Source of the DNA: Polyporus tsugae
Lineage: Eukaryota > Basidiomycota > Agaricomycetes > Polyporales > Polyporaceae
DNA length: 64,000 bases
Assembly (NCBI GenBank): GCA_024305745.1
Contig: JAHRBS010000006.1
Coordinates: 250,501-314,500, forward strand
Direction: 5' to 3'
Positions 24,148-36,335 of this stretch are shown piece after piece. The notes under the pieces are model-generated. The model did not search any database, was not told the DNA's origin, and was given only the letters and a program-made list of their open reading frames with translations. The first letter of the stretch is position 1. Each line of letters begins with the position of its first letter. Both the position numbers and the translations under genes were made by a program.

Positions 24148-26684
24148 CTACAGGGTATATCGGAAGTCCGGCGCCCTATCTCCCATCCTCCTCAATTCTT
24201 CCGGCGTGTGCTTCTCGCCCCTTTGCTCTAGGTTCCGCAGCTTGGCTTCCTTCCGTACGTTCGCGCGAGTGTACAGGTACAGCACGAGAGGCATCAGGGC
24301 AAGTCCCATGCTGACAAACCCGATCTCCACCCCATCTATTGCGGTCAAGGGTCAATGTAGGTCGATTTGCGAAGAAGACGCCATACACTCACGTCCTAGG
24401 ATATACCGCGGCGCGTCCTGGGAGCGGAAAACGATGCCAGCGATTGCCGCGCCCGTGTTTCCGAAGATCACCTGGCAGGCAATTCCCACAGCGCGTTTAT
24501 AGTGGCCCGCGAGGTTGTTCGCAACCCTACCGTGGACACGTTAGCAGAGCCTGGACGAGTCGTCTGCCCGATATATGACAAGGACGGACGCACCACACTG
24601 CGTCCGCAGGATAGGCGGCGTACCCTCCGGAGGCGATGAGAAAAGTTCCAAAATACTTCACGCCAATGTTCGCGTTGGAGATATTGATTGCGAACCCGGC
24701 AAGACAAAGGAGTTGTCCACACAAGACGAATGGAAAACGCCGCTTGATGCGGTCCGACCATATCGCCCAAATAACGACTGTGGCCGCTGTTTTGAAACGG
24801 AGTGATGTAGGCCGGAAGTACTGTGAGAGGGACGTTTCGAGCCCACTTACTCGCGACCACGTAAGGGGGTATGGTGAGTAGTTGCGAGATTGCTGGATTG
24901 AATCCGAAACTAAGGCATTCATGAGGTCGGGATCGGACAATATCCAGAATGACTGTTGCGTACCCGTTGATAAGGGACCTTTTTCTAACGTCAGCGCGAC
25001 GATAATCGGGGAAAACCAGAGACTCAGATAGACTCACGGCAGGAAGAACGCGATCCCGAACACTGCATGGAAACCCTTTGATCTGAATATTGGAAGAGGA
25101 TAAACGTGAACGAAGCAACGCACCTGGGGTTATGATTGACATGTTGATTAAGCTGAGGAGCCACACTTGCCAGTCTGTAATCGCCTCCCAGACATGACGT
25201 AGCTCGAAGTGCTCGTCTTCCCCCACGCTAGAGTTGTCAAACTCTGACATCCAAGGCGAGTTGAGTGCAAAGTCGAGAGCTACGGTCGAGGGAAAATGAC
25301 GTACTCTTGCGATGGATGACATATGCACGCTCCTCCGGTGTGAGAAAACGCGCTGTATCCGGGAAGTCGACGAGCACTAGGATGAAAAGTCAAAACTTTG
25401 GGTCATCACTTCCTACTTAGCAATCGCGCTGGTCGACCTACCAAAGAACGCGATGATACCAACGACGACCGTGAATATCCCTTCGATGATCTAGAAGCCC
25501 TGTCAGCTTGACCGCCTCAAGCTCGGCACAGAATGCGGACCAAACGCACAAAAATCCACGACCACCCCAGCAGTCCCGCAGTTCCGGACATGAAGGATAT
25601 AGCAAACGCGAGAAGGCCGGAGAAGGCCCCCGCGAGGGTCGCTCCGCCCCAGAATATACCGAAACGTGTGTAGAGCATATGTCGGGGGTACCACATCGAG
25701 AGACTGTTCGGAGAAGGTTGTCAACTCGCTTATAGTGCGCAACAAAGCCGCGAGACCTACTAGAAGAATACCCCCGGCGCAAAACCAGCTTCCGCGATCC
25801 CTATACACACGCGCGTAGCAACTAGCTGTCTATAGCTAGGTGGTGCAGATTGCATGAGCACAATTTACAAAGGGTTTCGCAGACCGCGTACCTCTTGACA
25901 ATGCCCATGAGCGATCTGATGATGTGGCGTTAGCCTTGTTTTATGATTATTTAAATGGAGCGGACGTGACGCACGTCGCGATGCCCCAAAGGATCTAATA
26001 CCGAAGATACGTTAGTCCCTACCCAACTATGGACAGGCACGCTACTTTACCGTAAGGAAGGGAAGCCATCTAGAAGGGCGAAACTTCTTGAGGACAAGGC
26101 TACTCAGGGCGAATGAGCGACGGAAATTGTGTAATCTACAAGGACGTACTTTGACGGTATAGCGCACACATTGTATGACTGGTAAAACACCCGGTGAGTG
26201 CCGGATGGTGCGATACTCACTGAGCTACACGCACTAAGAAGTACAGCGACTACATCGTTATCCAAGTCAGAAAGCTTCACATCCCCGTCCCGATCTCAAA
26301 TCAATACTCACCAGTGCAACGTTGTACCTATTCCCGGTAAGGTCTAGTTGTGCAATGATGCCTTGTAGCTTGGCGTTTCCTACCGCGTCGGGTCAGGCTG
26401 CGGTGGACAGTGAGGCGGGTGGATGACGCACCGATATTGCTTCGGTCGACGAAAGAGCAAAGGTACATGATCGTGATGATCGGTACAATGTGCCAGTCAA
26501 TCTTTCGCCATAGCCGCTTCTCCTCCTCTCGGGTGAGCACGGGCGGAGGAGGTAACGCTTCGCCTCCGCTGCATGATACGACGCGCGATGGATCCGACGG
26601 CGCACTCACTTCTTCTACCCTCAAGTCGATATCTAAATCTTTTTCAGACATCGGGCCCCCCTCGCTGTCGCGTGAGTTATTCAT
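24148..26684 (-). CDS. MFS transporter, allantoate-permease (ACS/DAL5-like) group, copy 2
   Basis: Tandem paralogue of the preceding gene with the same exon plan. The ATG at 26684 was chosen because it matches the start of copy 1; a second in-frame ATG lies 11 codons on. Exon 1 ends at 26432 with RLWRKIDWHIVPIITIMYL then FVDRSNIG. Next come NAKLQGIIAQLDLTGNRYN, QSYNVCAIPSKY, LVLKKFRPSRWLPSLT, QLVATRVCIGIAEAGFAPG, SMWYPRHMLYTRFGIFWGG, EHFELRHVWEAITDWQVWLL and a C-terminus ending EELRRMGDRAPDFRYTL at 24148. Clear divergence from copy 1 in the N-terminal 60 residues shows an old duplication. Both copies have the usual Glu/Arg-rich C-terminal tail. Intactness of every small exon was not verified. 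Confidence 0.78.
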
Positions 26685-28640
26685 GGCCGGAAAACGGTGG
26701 TCTAGGGAGTTGACGTGGGTGTCGACAGCCTGGGGAGCTTTCGGCCTGGTCATCGGGGAAGACTAAGTTTATATACACGGGAGTAGTGTGGAGGCAGACG
26801 TACTCAGCTGACATCTTCGTAGCCGTGCGGAGACGTCTAAAGTTGGTTCGAGGCACTTAAACTTCCTTCTCGCGGAGGACTTCCCGTGCGAGTCTCCTAT
26901 TCGCGAGCGCCCTCTATGGAGTAGGGGAACAGGTTGCAGGACTGAGACAGTCGTATGTCCACCATGATGCCACCAACACCACCAACATGTGATGCATCGG
27001 CATCGTCAAACATTCGAAGATGAAACTCGGAGCTCCCCATCCTACTGAAAACGCAACTCGGACGGATTGGACGGCGCGTGCGACGGTAGGGGAACGAGAA
27101 TACGGTGCAAGAGCGGCGCGCGTCAGGCAGACAGACGAGCAGGGAAGAGGTCGGCGCGTGCGAGCAACGGCGTAGCGCGCGGGCGGTGATAGGTTGAAGT
27201 CGCGCGAAGGCCAGATGTATGGGTACCGAATGCTCGTCGAACAAGGTTCGAGACGCACGACAAGAGCGCGGCGCCCGGTGTTCGGCTTCCGTCATGACGG
27301 CTAGGGACGAGACGTCCAGCGCGTACCTGTCCTCCAGGTCGCATAAAGCAAGGTTTTGGCCACGACGCCCGGCACCATTCGACTCTGTGCGGTGGGTAGG
27401 AGGGACAGATATGCTTGTGAAGGCCGCAATACTATCATGGAATCGGTGGCACCGAAGCAGTTGCGGGCATCGTGGACGCAGCTCGGGCGGGGGGGGGATG
27501 GACAATCCCCAAGATCGGAGATTTTCCGCGTGCGTCGATGATATTACCAGGAGGATCAGTTGAATCAGGCTGCGTACTTGTGTCAATGGGAGACATCTAC
27601 GGGAGTGAACAACAGACGCACGTACTGATCCAACGTCCCAACTTGTGTAAACATCAACGTATCCTGCCAGAGGACAGTCGCGCGGAACAGCCTGGTAGAT
27701 TTCGGGCTCCGATGATGACACGATGTAAAATGACTTGCGGTGTGGGGTACTACTGGAAGTGACGCGGCAAACATTACTCCAAACGCTGAAAAGGATCTGA
27801 ATATTCGAGCGTTACGGAGCATTGGAAGAAACTTACATACCTCCAATGAACATCATAGAAATAGTGAAAGCACGAGCTCGAATGCGCACCGACGCCATCT
27901 TGGCTCAGCCTGACGGGTAGAAGAAAGAGTCATGAAGATGAAGGACTGAAGGGGGAATCATATGGGAGACCAGATATGTTTTACAAAATACATTGCGCAT
28001 CGAAAAGTGACTCACTCTGGACCGCGGCACAAAAACTTTTCCGTCAGTCCTTGACACCGGCAGGAGCATAGCTGGAGCCTATTTTGGGGTTCTGTATATA
28101 TCTAGTGGGACGACTTCATACACCTGGACGTATTGGCGCCTCTGAGTCGTTTTCAGCAGCAAGCTGTGATGCCGAGCAATCTGGCGGGGCTTGGGGAGTA
28201 AGACGTCAGTGGTCCATACCGACGTACAACGTGGCGTTCGACACTCACTATACGGCACAGGGTGCTGGCCATGACCCCTAGGAAATCTATCTCAGAGCTC
28301 ACATTCAAATGCTGGTGAGCGTTGAACGTTGAACGCGAATAGAGACGTGGTAGATGGGAGTATACATCAAAGAATTCGATGGCCCACCGGACGCCACAGT
28401 GCTCACGGATGTGGTCTAGACCACCTCGACAGAGAGCATGTGATCTAATCAATTACAACATGATCTAATCTTGCCAACCTCACCATCTTGTGTCTCAACG
28501 CTGTCCACGCCGCTTTGTCGAACCTAGCCCCCTCTCTCTCTCTCTTGCGGACATCCTGCATCCGCCGGAGAAGTGTTCTATTGCCGTTCCTTCGAGTAAA
28601 CTTGAAGTGCCGACTATATGGGTATGTCGTGGAATCATGC
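26685..28640. other. 2-kb region with no confident gene; possible membrane-protein relic
   Basis: A minus-strand frame at 26897-27721 is open for 274 codons but has no recognisable domain. Near 27.74-27.92 kb, minus strand, a short exon (ASVRIRARAFTISMMFIG) splices plausibly to AFGVMFAASLPVV through a GTATGT...TTTCAG intron. That pattern resembles the first helix of a transporter, and an oligopeptide-transporter relic is one weak possibility. A CT run occurs at 28528-28544. Confidence 0.3.
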
Positions 28641-30367
28641 TCAGATCTCATTTCCCAAGCGCCATGAAGGGCCGATACTGACCTCGTCCCCTTCCGAGAG
28701 AATCAGTTCCTCCTTCCTAACGATCGTTTCCGCGACCTCTTCGTGCAGCTCCACAAGTGTTGGCTCGCTGGGCCCAGGTGCCCCAACGCGCCAGGCCCGG
28801 GCCACATGCCACCGCTCATACGCCTTCCAGGAGCTTTGCATACCGACGTCCCGGTTCGCGAGACACCCGTGGGTCTCAAGGAAGATGCATTGCAAAGACG
28901 CGAGCGGGCGGACAAGCGAGGCAGCAGTCGCTTCGAAGTTGAACGCAGACCCGCGAAAGGAGCACACGTACTCTTTTGCGTGGGCGACGGTCGACTCGTG
29001 GTCATCAGCGAGGCTCCTGTCTGGGTTGTAATGGCCTACGGTGGACTGGATGACAACACGGAGGTGGGTGAGCTTGTGGAGGGGCTGGAGCGAAGTGACC
29101 ATCGCATCCTGTATGTAAGCAGACAGTACCCAATCAGCGCAGGACAGCTGCAATGCGGGGCTGACGCACGTACCAGAACGTCTCCCCACCGGGGGGGCCT
29201 GACGGCGTCCGGGTCCCTGTATCTCGACAACCCACTCTGGAAACCCCACATCAAGCGGAGGGTGAGGTGGGTGAGGGTCCCCGCTAGCTCTGGGGAGAAC
29301 AGACCATCGAACATGGAGGGTCCATGGCGTAGCGTGAGCTTCAGGCGAGGCACGGGGTTCTCACGCAGAGCCTCCAGGACGGAGGGCTGCGTTGGTACCA
29401 GGCCGGCATCGAGAAGAACATGTCGGATGGGGCAGCGAAGGCCAAGGACGTGCAACATCAGCGGATCGCAGACGAGCCGGTCGAGCTTCTTCCATGGGCG
29501 CGAGCGCGAGCTCTCTTGCGCCCGTTGGTTGGCGGCACGGATGTCTGGATAATTGTACTGGCCGCCGTAAGATTGAAAGCCGGTCATGCCAAAGGAAAGC
29601 GTGCCATCGAGTGCGGGGAAGAGGTGCTGTAGGTGGTCGAGCAGCGGCTGTCCGGTGAGGCGATGCACGGAGAGCGAGCGCACGGCAGGGTACTGTGTCA
29701 TGGTGAACACAGACGGCGTCAAAATGTGGCCGCGTGCCTTGATTTCCTCTGCGTCGACGACGAACTCGTCGAGTTCAAGTTTCTCGAGGGTCGGGGCGAG
29801 GTGGGGGAGGAAGTCGTCGAGCGCGGCAGGATACCAGAAGTCGGTTATGTCTGTGTATCCGCGGAGACTGAGCATACGTAGGGGTGCGCAGACCTCGCGC
29901 AGGAGTGGAATGAGCCTAGTGGCATATAGACTACCAACAGAGAGCGAGCGGAGGCTCTGGAGGGCAGTGATCGCGTGGATGATGCGCAAGTCACAGGTAA
30001 GTCGGCTTGGGTCGTCGTCGCGAATGAGAATCGACACGCGGTCGATGTTTGGGCATGAAGTGAGGACTTGCATGAGAAGAGAAGCATCGCCGGGTTGGGC
30101 TGGGAGCAGGCGAGAAAGTGGGCCCTTATCGATGTCGAGCGCGCGGACGTGCGGTGTGCGGGCAGGTGCGTCGGCGAAAAGGAAAGAATGGAATTTGCGG
30201 ATTGATTCGCCTCCTGTAATGAATATGGGACCCATGCGAAGCAGTGTTCGTGTTGCAGCATGGCGAGTAGAGGGTGAGATGATGGCAAATGAGAGGACGT
30301 CAGGGACGTCGGTAAGAAACTCGGAGATGATCTCCAGGACGTCGAGATTCAGTCTCGCAGCAGCCAT
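28641..30367 (-). CDS. F-box/LRR-like protein
   Basis: Resembles the very large family of mushroom proteins with an N-terminal F-box-like segment and degenerate leucine-rich repeats, probably substrate receptors of SCF-type ubiquitin ligases. The ATG at 30367 gives MAAARLNLDVLEIISEFLTD, a typical F-box-like start (L-x-x-D-V/I-L-x-x-I), then a run of arginines and 'TRHAATRTLL'. Leucine-rich stretches follow (LQSLRSLSVGSLYATRLIPL; LAPTLEKLELDEFVVDAEEI; HLTLRLMWGFQSGLS). Exon 1 is 30367-29174, exon 2 29108-28641; the 65-base intron (GTACGT...TACAG) is phase 0 and joins WGDVL to DAMVTSLQPLHKLTHLRVV. Total about 554 residues, no lesion. The F-box call is from pattern only. Confidence 0.75.
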
Positions 30368-30931
30368 CGTTTCTATGAAAAGGGTGTTAGAACAGACTGC
30401 ATAATATATAGACTGCAATGCTTACCGCGAACGTTGGAACTCAGCAGCACAGTTTTTGTTATAGTGTATGTGTTTGAGTCTGCGGAGAGGTTGACGTCAA
30501 CGTTGAAGATCAACCTGTAACAGCACAGCACGATCGATTCCAAAGATTGAATCAAGGATTTTGAAGATGGTCCAGATCACTGGCAATGGTGGCTCCTGAT
30601 CAATGATAAGTACTTCAATTGCTGCTACCCTTCCCCCGTGCACGCTCGTCATCATCGCTCGCAGCCCCCGTCCTCCCCGTCCTCGATGCTAACAGCTGCA
30701 TGGCCAGTCAACGATCCGAACTCAAATACCAGCTATCAGGCGCTTCCCATGAATGTTTGTTTTGTTTGGTATCCGACAAGCATCATTGCCCCAATATCCC
30801 CGCGGTAAGCGATTACAGCAATGGTGCGTACCAGTCCTATATTTCAACCAAGTCCGAATGTCTGCGAGTTCGAGCGAATCCACGAAGTCTGCATAGGTCC
30901 AAGTGCCATGCGCGAGTGTCCCTCGCTATGC
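30368..30931. other. Intergenic region upstream of the F-box-like gene
   Basis: No gene seen. It holds the promoter of the F-box-like gene and the downstream region of family copy D, both on the minus strand. Confidence 0.5.
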
Positions 30932-32069
30932 CTAGTATCCTCTCACCCCGTAAGGAGGAGGTGGAAGGCACCTGGCTGCTCCATCTGTTCCCTCACGACT
31001 CGTCTCCTCTCCCGGTGGCCCGCCCGCGAGGCGTATCCAGCCGTCCGATGCTACTCGCCAGCTGCCTCCTTGGCGACTCGGAGACATCACCGGTGCGCTG
31101 CACATCCCAGAGTTGGATGAGCCCGCTGCCCTGCTACTCAAGAGCGTGCCTTGCGTGTGTTCTCACGAGCGGACTGCACGGGTCAGGAACGGCGCAACTC
31201 GGCGCGCGATCGCGGGCGCGGCCAGCGGGCCCAGTGGGCTCTTCCTCTTCTCTCTTTTCGGGAGGGGAGGGGGAGGCGTGAGTCGCAATTTGTTCTGCGC
31301 CGCGTTTGCTGGCTCTAGTGTGCCCAAGGTGGACATGCTCATCATGGTTGCTCATGCGGTCAGGAGCGACAGATCGTCGCCCTCCCGTGCTATGAACGAT
31401 ATCGGAGAGAGCGGGGAGTACTCGACCATAGAGTCGGCGAGCCTTGCTTCTAAAGCCGCCTTGCTGGAGGAGCGCGGCTTCGCAGGAGGCGGCACCGACA
31501 TATCTGGATTTGGCGGATGGCGCAGGTCTGGCCCGTAGGCATTGCGAGCATGAGCGCAACGGACTCAGGCCTTAATCATACACTCGTCGTAGCGTAGCTG
31601 TATGGCGCGCGACCAGTTCCTCATTGCAGGCTTTATTGATGCGCCTTCGGCGTACTTCATAAGCGACCAAGGCGAGTCCAAAGACCGCGGCTATGCTGCC
31701 ACCTGCCGTTATCCCAGCCGCTATGGCTCCCCGACTTAATCTTTGTGTGGAGTGGGCTGATGACGGCAGTCCTCCGTCTGAAGGGCGATTTTTCGACCTG
31801 AGCGTCCTCGTTTTCGCTATAACGACGCTCGATGAAATGAGGGAGACGGTCCTGACATTGCCATCTGTACATTCGTTGACGCTTGGAGCTGCTGTGCTTG
31901 TTTCCGCATGCGCGCACAGGTAGGGGGCGGATGATTGGGCTTTAGAGCGGGCTGGATGTTGGAACAAGATCATGCATGCCTTCCACGATACTGTACCAGC
32001 ACTGTGAAGGTTTCGCATGAGGGCCGTGTATGAAGTCCGTCGCGATGCAAAGATGCTTACAACATACAA
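30932..32069 (-). pseudogene. PPPY-family membrane protein, copy D (5'-truncated)
   Basis: The C-terminal exon, ending at 30932, carries SDGWIRLAGGPPGE and ends LPPPPYGVRGY, matching the family tail. Upstream the helix AIAAGITAGGSIAAVFGLAL is followed by EVRRRR (about 31640-31740), and a tail piece SSSKAALEARLADSMVEYSP lies near 31.4 kb in a frame that stops at about 31345 unless an intron removes the stop. A short Ser/Thr stretch precedes the helix. No signal peptide and no W-(T/S)-G-G domain fit before copy E begins at 32220, so the 5' half appears lost. Could still be a short expressed protein; exon boundaries are uncertain. Confidence 0.5.
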
Positions 32070-32219
32070 TGATACATGTTCTCTTCCATAGCGCTCTGCT
32101 GCTTACTACTATAAACCCGCGCCGGACACGTCGCGTCGTAGTACGTCGTACCAGAGTTTACGATACCGTCCAGATAGAAAGAAGATTGCATCTCGGTAGT
32201 AGGTATGCCATACAATGTA

Positions 32220-33480
32220 CTACCCGAAATTCGGATGTGACGAGTAAGGCGGCGGAAGTGTGGCCCCAGAGTCCACGTCCGAGTCGCCGGAGGAGTGCTC
32301 GGCAGAGAGGTCGAGACCACCCACGACGACCTGACCAGCTCTCTGACCACCAGCCATTGTCAACAGGGTGCCTCCCCCAGCCGCATGCGATCTCGCTCCG
32401 ACGTCCTCGGGGGAACTAGAATCGGCTCCAGTTCCCAGTATACCTTCGGGGGTGGCTGCCTCGCATTCGCATGCCACCGCAGCACGTCGATCCCTACCTC
32501 TCAGCTGCAGAAGAGCTTTCTCCGCTCTACATGGTGCTTCTTGCACAGGAGGCCCACTGGGTTCGACACCGTCAGGCGGGTCGGTGGACGAAAGAGACAG
32601 CTGTGGTACTACGGAACCTGTGTGGAGGGGCTTATCAGTCCGACACCCCAACGACGATCGCAATCAAACCTGCTCACAGTTGACGAGCGACTGCTCTGCC
32701 CCGACTACGATTATGTCGCTCACGGTGTCGATACCATGATGCTGCTCGCTGGGGGGCGGCGATGGTTCCGCGGGGCCGCCGGTGCGAGAGCGTCGTTGTC
32801 GTGTTATTGGATGTGCGACTGGCAGGACGAAAAGTCAAAGTCAGCCAGGCTTGCGAGCCGCCGAGCACAGCGACGAACCTGGCAGCAGACTCGCGCTGGC
32901 GGAATCAGACCCGTGGCGACGATGGCGTCGTCGCATGACGCAGATTAGCAGCCCGGTCGCCACAAGTATTGCAACGACGCCTGTCCCGACGGCGATGCCA
33001 ATGACGGTGCCCGTGCTGAGGGTCGATTTAACTGGCGTGGCTGAAGCCGAGCTCGGAGAGTTGGAGCTGGAAGTCGAGGTCCAGGTCGAAATCGAGGAGG
33101 ATGTGTCAGATCGGGCGCAATCGCTTCCAGCACCCCAGCCTCCCGAAAACCACGATGTCTAGACATCAATGGTGCTTGGGTCAGTTGTAGTTCGAGGTCT
33201 ACGATGGGGCGAGAGGAGAACCCACCGGAAACGCATTCGAATTGGCAAACACGGAAGAGAAGTCCGATCCTCCAGGAAAGGTACACCCGGTGGGGAAAGA
33301 CCAATCCTCCGGAAAAACGGTAAATGGATGCGTGGGGACCGGGGTCGAAGAACCGGGATCTAGAACAGACGCCTCGGAGGATGTAGTCGGGAGCGCCAGA
33401 TGTAGAGAGGATGCCGTGTTCGTGAGCGAGGACGACGGAAGGCCAGCTGGCGACGAAGTAAGGACGCAAGGGTTCATTGA
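32220..33480 (-). CDS. PPPY-family membrane protein, copy E (partial)
   Basis: The C-terminal exon (about 32680 down to 32220) ends ATLPPPYSSHPNFG. The helix (STGTVIGIAVGTGVVAILVA, about 32940-33030) is followed by MRRRHRRH, so topology is the same as in A-C. A Ser/Thr-rich stalk precedes it (SSSISTWTSTSSSNSPSSAS near 33080) and continues at about 33200-33470 (SSLTNTASSLHLALPTTSSE). The helix exon and tail exon are in different frames and need an intron with a donor near CCAG|GTTCG; its acceptor is not clear. No W-(T/S)-G-G domain or signal peptide was found between 33.5 and 34.8 kb. Whether it is intact is open. Confidence 0.45.
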
Positions 33481-34877
33481 GTGTTTCGAGGCTGTCTAAC
33501 CAATTTCACGACGCACCTGATGTACGGCCTAGTTTCTTTATAGGGTCACAGACCCATAGCGATGCGGGGGAGGATCACGTTTGGCTACCAAAGGCATTGT
33601 AGATCAGATCGGAAGAAAATTAGAAGCACAGCGTGTACTGACCTCGATGAATCGAAACATCCGTAATCTCCGCATAAGCACAGAGCTACGACAATATACC
33701 GCCTCCAGTACTTCAAGCCGTAACCAGTTCGTAAACCCTCGACCCTCTAAGGCCGTGCACAAACAGAGTCCGAGGGTTGTTCTTGTTGATGATCACCTTT
33801 CACTACGCTGGGAGCTATCGACATCCGATGCGCTCCGACAGATGTCAATGATGGGACATTGCATCCGTTTGGGAACAAAAAATAAGGTGTCTCCGCACCG
33901 CGTTCGGCAACAAGACTGGGTCTGCCGGAGCGCTGCGAGACACGACTGATCCGTGTAACTTTCTGCCCCTCGCCCTCCCTCAGCCCTAAACGTGTATCGC
34001 AGCCCTAAGGCCATAGCGTTACTGCCTTCCAAACTCCTGTTATTGCTTCCACCAACGTGCGCTCAATACTATTTCGAACCTATGTACATCCGCGCTGGAA
34101 GAGGTTCATTACCATCTCACCAACATAATGTCAGTGCACTTCGGGACAACCATTGAGACTCACCGATAACCTAGCATCTGTCCGATCCTCCGACCTCCCG
34201 GACCTCCATACGGTGCTCAACTCGCGCTTTGACTGCAGCCGTTGTCCAACAGTCCCACATCCCGCTCGAAACAATGCTCCTCATGCACTTTCTCCCATAA
34301 TGCGTGCGCTCTGCAATTAACTCCTCTTGGACGGGGAATTAGGACCCGGACGGTCGTGCCTTCTACGGTGGCAGTGGGCCGTGGCGTCGAACGTCAGGCA
34401 ACCGAGAACGCGCGGCTGGGAGCAGCAGGCGGCACAGAGGGAAATATTGGCTGGGGTATCCAAGTGAGCATCAATACGCGGATCGGAGCAGACAATTCGA
34501 AGAGCCGGAGAGAGAGACGCACGGCGCAAGCAAGAAAGTAAGTGTGGAGGCACAGGACAAAACGACTCATCAGTCGCTGAAACGTCACCAACGCACGGGC
34601 GTCTAGATTGCCACAAGCGGATCGTTCATAGGCGCCCAACGTCTTGAAGCGTTCGGTGTGCTCAGAAATGTCCTCCCTCCCCCGTTCTTCCTATGTTCAC
34701 AAAGCTGGAAACCTGCATTCGTGTTATAAATAGTGCAAAACTCCGAGAAGAATATTTGCTTCCGACACTGAGTTAAGAACTGACCAATGTTTGCGGGGGT
34801 GGGCGACCGGGGCGACTCTCGAAGACGAGGTTTCTAGTCGATGAGAGTCCAGAGGCCACCAGAATGACACCGGAGAC
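33481..34877. other. Stretch without a recognised gene
   Basis: Should contain the 5' part of copy E, but no signal peptide or core domain was recognised. Near 34.55-34.62 kb a segment (CGGGCGTCTAGATTGCC and surroundings) resembles segments at 36.55-36.64 and 41.04-41.15 kb, showing that the duplicated units extend into the spacers. Confidence 0.4.
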
Positions 34878-35774
34878 TCACGGCTCACAAGTGTACGATG
34901 CATAGGGAGGCGGCAGAGTGGACTCCATGTCGAAGTCGTGCGTGGCTACCTCAGTCCTCCCTCCCGCTAATCTCACCCCTTCATCCGTTTCGTATCGCGG
35001 ACCTCTACGATGTTCTGCCCTGTTACCGGAGGAGATGGGAACCCTCTTCGCCGCGTCACTGTGTCCTGTCCGGTTCCTCCTTAGCTCACGGAGGAGCTTC
35101 TCGGACGCGGTACTCTCATGGACCCTCTACTGGGTGGCCGGGCGGACATAATCTCTTGTCCGCGGCGGAAACCTGGGCTGTCAACGGATCTGTCGGACGA
35201 ATCCCTAAGTCACTAACGAAAGGTACGCACGGACTCAGAGTCCACTCACCATTCGTCTCCGTTCTTAGTTCCTCAACCATCCCGAGAACCCCGCTGCTGT
35301 TCCCCTTCCTATCGGCATCTGAGCCTGACAATGTACCAATGCCTGAATTGAACTTTCGTCGTACGCCACGAGAGCGCGCATAGGGCATCCAACAAGTCAA
35401 CCTCCGGACAAGAGCTCCAACCTCAAATTGCCGACGGCCCACCGCGTCTACGTTGCTTGACCCAACACCAACGCCAGAAAAATTGCAGCGGTGGAAACCC
35501 CGACCGCAATGCCCACCATAGCACCAGCGGTGAGGGGGGCTCGACTGGCCGATCCATGGGAGATTGGTGTGGGTGAGGTAGGGTTCGAAGGTATAACGAA
35601 AGACGGAGACATTGTGGTACCAATGAAGCGCACCGTCGAGGTGCCACCCCGATTGGGATCAACTGACGTCCTCGCCGAGGCTGGGCTGCGGGAACTTGGA
35701 ACGGCGGTGGAGTCGTTTGGAGATGGACACACCTCGACTCTACCGTCACCCCAAAGTCGTCGCACAATCGACAC
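34878..35774 (-). pseudogene. PPPY-family membrane protein, copy F (5'-truncated)
   Basis: The tail reads ETDEGVRLAGG and then ESTLPPPYASYTCEP with the stop at 34878, a well-kept family C-terminus. The helix LTAGAMVGIAVGVSTAAIFL (about 35460-35530) is preceded by a short Ser/Thr/Pro stalk. The helix frame meets a TAG at 35448 directly after VLGQAT, before any basic stop-transfer residues; the juxtamembrane part (VRRKFNSGIGTLSGSDADRK) is in another frame. An intron could bridge this, otherwise it is a frameshift. The 5' end abuts a YTM1-like WD40 fragment at 35.82 kb, leaving no room for a signal peptide or core domain. Probably a truncated copy. Confidence 0.5.
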
Positions 35775-35819
35775 CCAACACCTTCGGTCCCTTGCGATTG
35801 CCCGTCTCCTTCATGTCCT

Positions 35820-36335
35820 CCCCTGACCTGAACGCCGCCATCACTCTCTTCATATTCCGGTCCGACAGGTACACCATCCCATAGTACGCGCCGGTGCTTG
35901 CTCTAACTTGCCATCTGCTGAATACGGGTCAAGATCGGGGTGCTGGATGGGCGAGGGGAGCGTGCATCATTCACTCACGGCGTCAATAGGCGAAGGACTT
36001 ACCAACACACTGTAGGGTCCGAACACCGAGAGCGCCGTCGAGCCTTTATGCGAGAGCGCGTGGTCAAGGTCGGGAAATGGTTTCGATGAGGTGGTCTGCG
36101 GGGGCGCAGTGAGGCGGTAAGCGTATGCATATGCGCACATGGATTGAATGCGTGGGCCGAGAAGACGTACAATCATCCCGGTGCAGATGCCGCTTTTCGA
36201 CGTTCCACGGTATCCAGGTATATGCGCTCGCGCCGTTCCTGTCGCACCCAAAGACGACACGGGATACGTGCACGGTGTGATTCTCCAGCACCGCGGAGCA
36301 GTTTGCGGTTTGGCCGCAAGGCGGCTTCGTCGTCA
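35820..36335 (-). pseudogene. YTM1/WDR12-like WD40 fragment 1
   Basis: Minus-strand pieces match the C-terminal WD40 repeats of YTM1 (WDR12), a subunit of the PeBoW complex of 60S ribosome biogenesis: HTVHVSRVVFG, then WNVEKRHLHRDDC (a degraded W-D-V-E-x-G-V-C-T-G-T blade end), SKPFPDLDHALS, and GAYYGMVYLSD...MAAFRS (from G-A-Y-D-G-M-V-R-L-W-D). The pieces lie in different frames and lack the key WD, so the fragment cannot make a propeller. Same strand as copy F and directly upstream of it. The family call is from recalled consensus, supported by three sister fragments in the window. Confidence 0.5.

Noticed and set aside
26897..27721. 274-codon minus-strand frame as a gene
   Set aside because: No recognisable domain or intron logic; Arg/Ser/Pro-rich composition resembles a chance frame.
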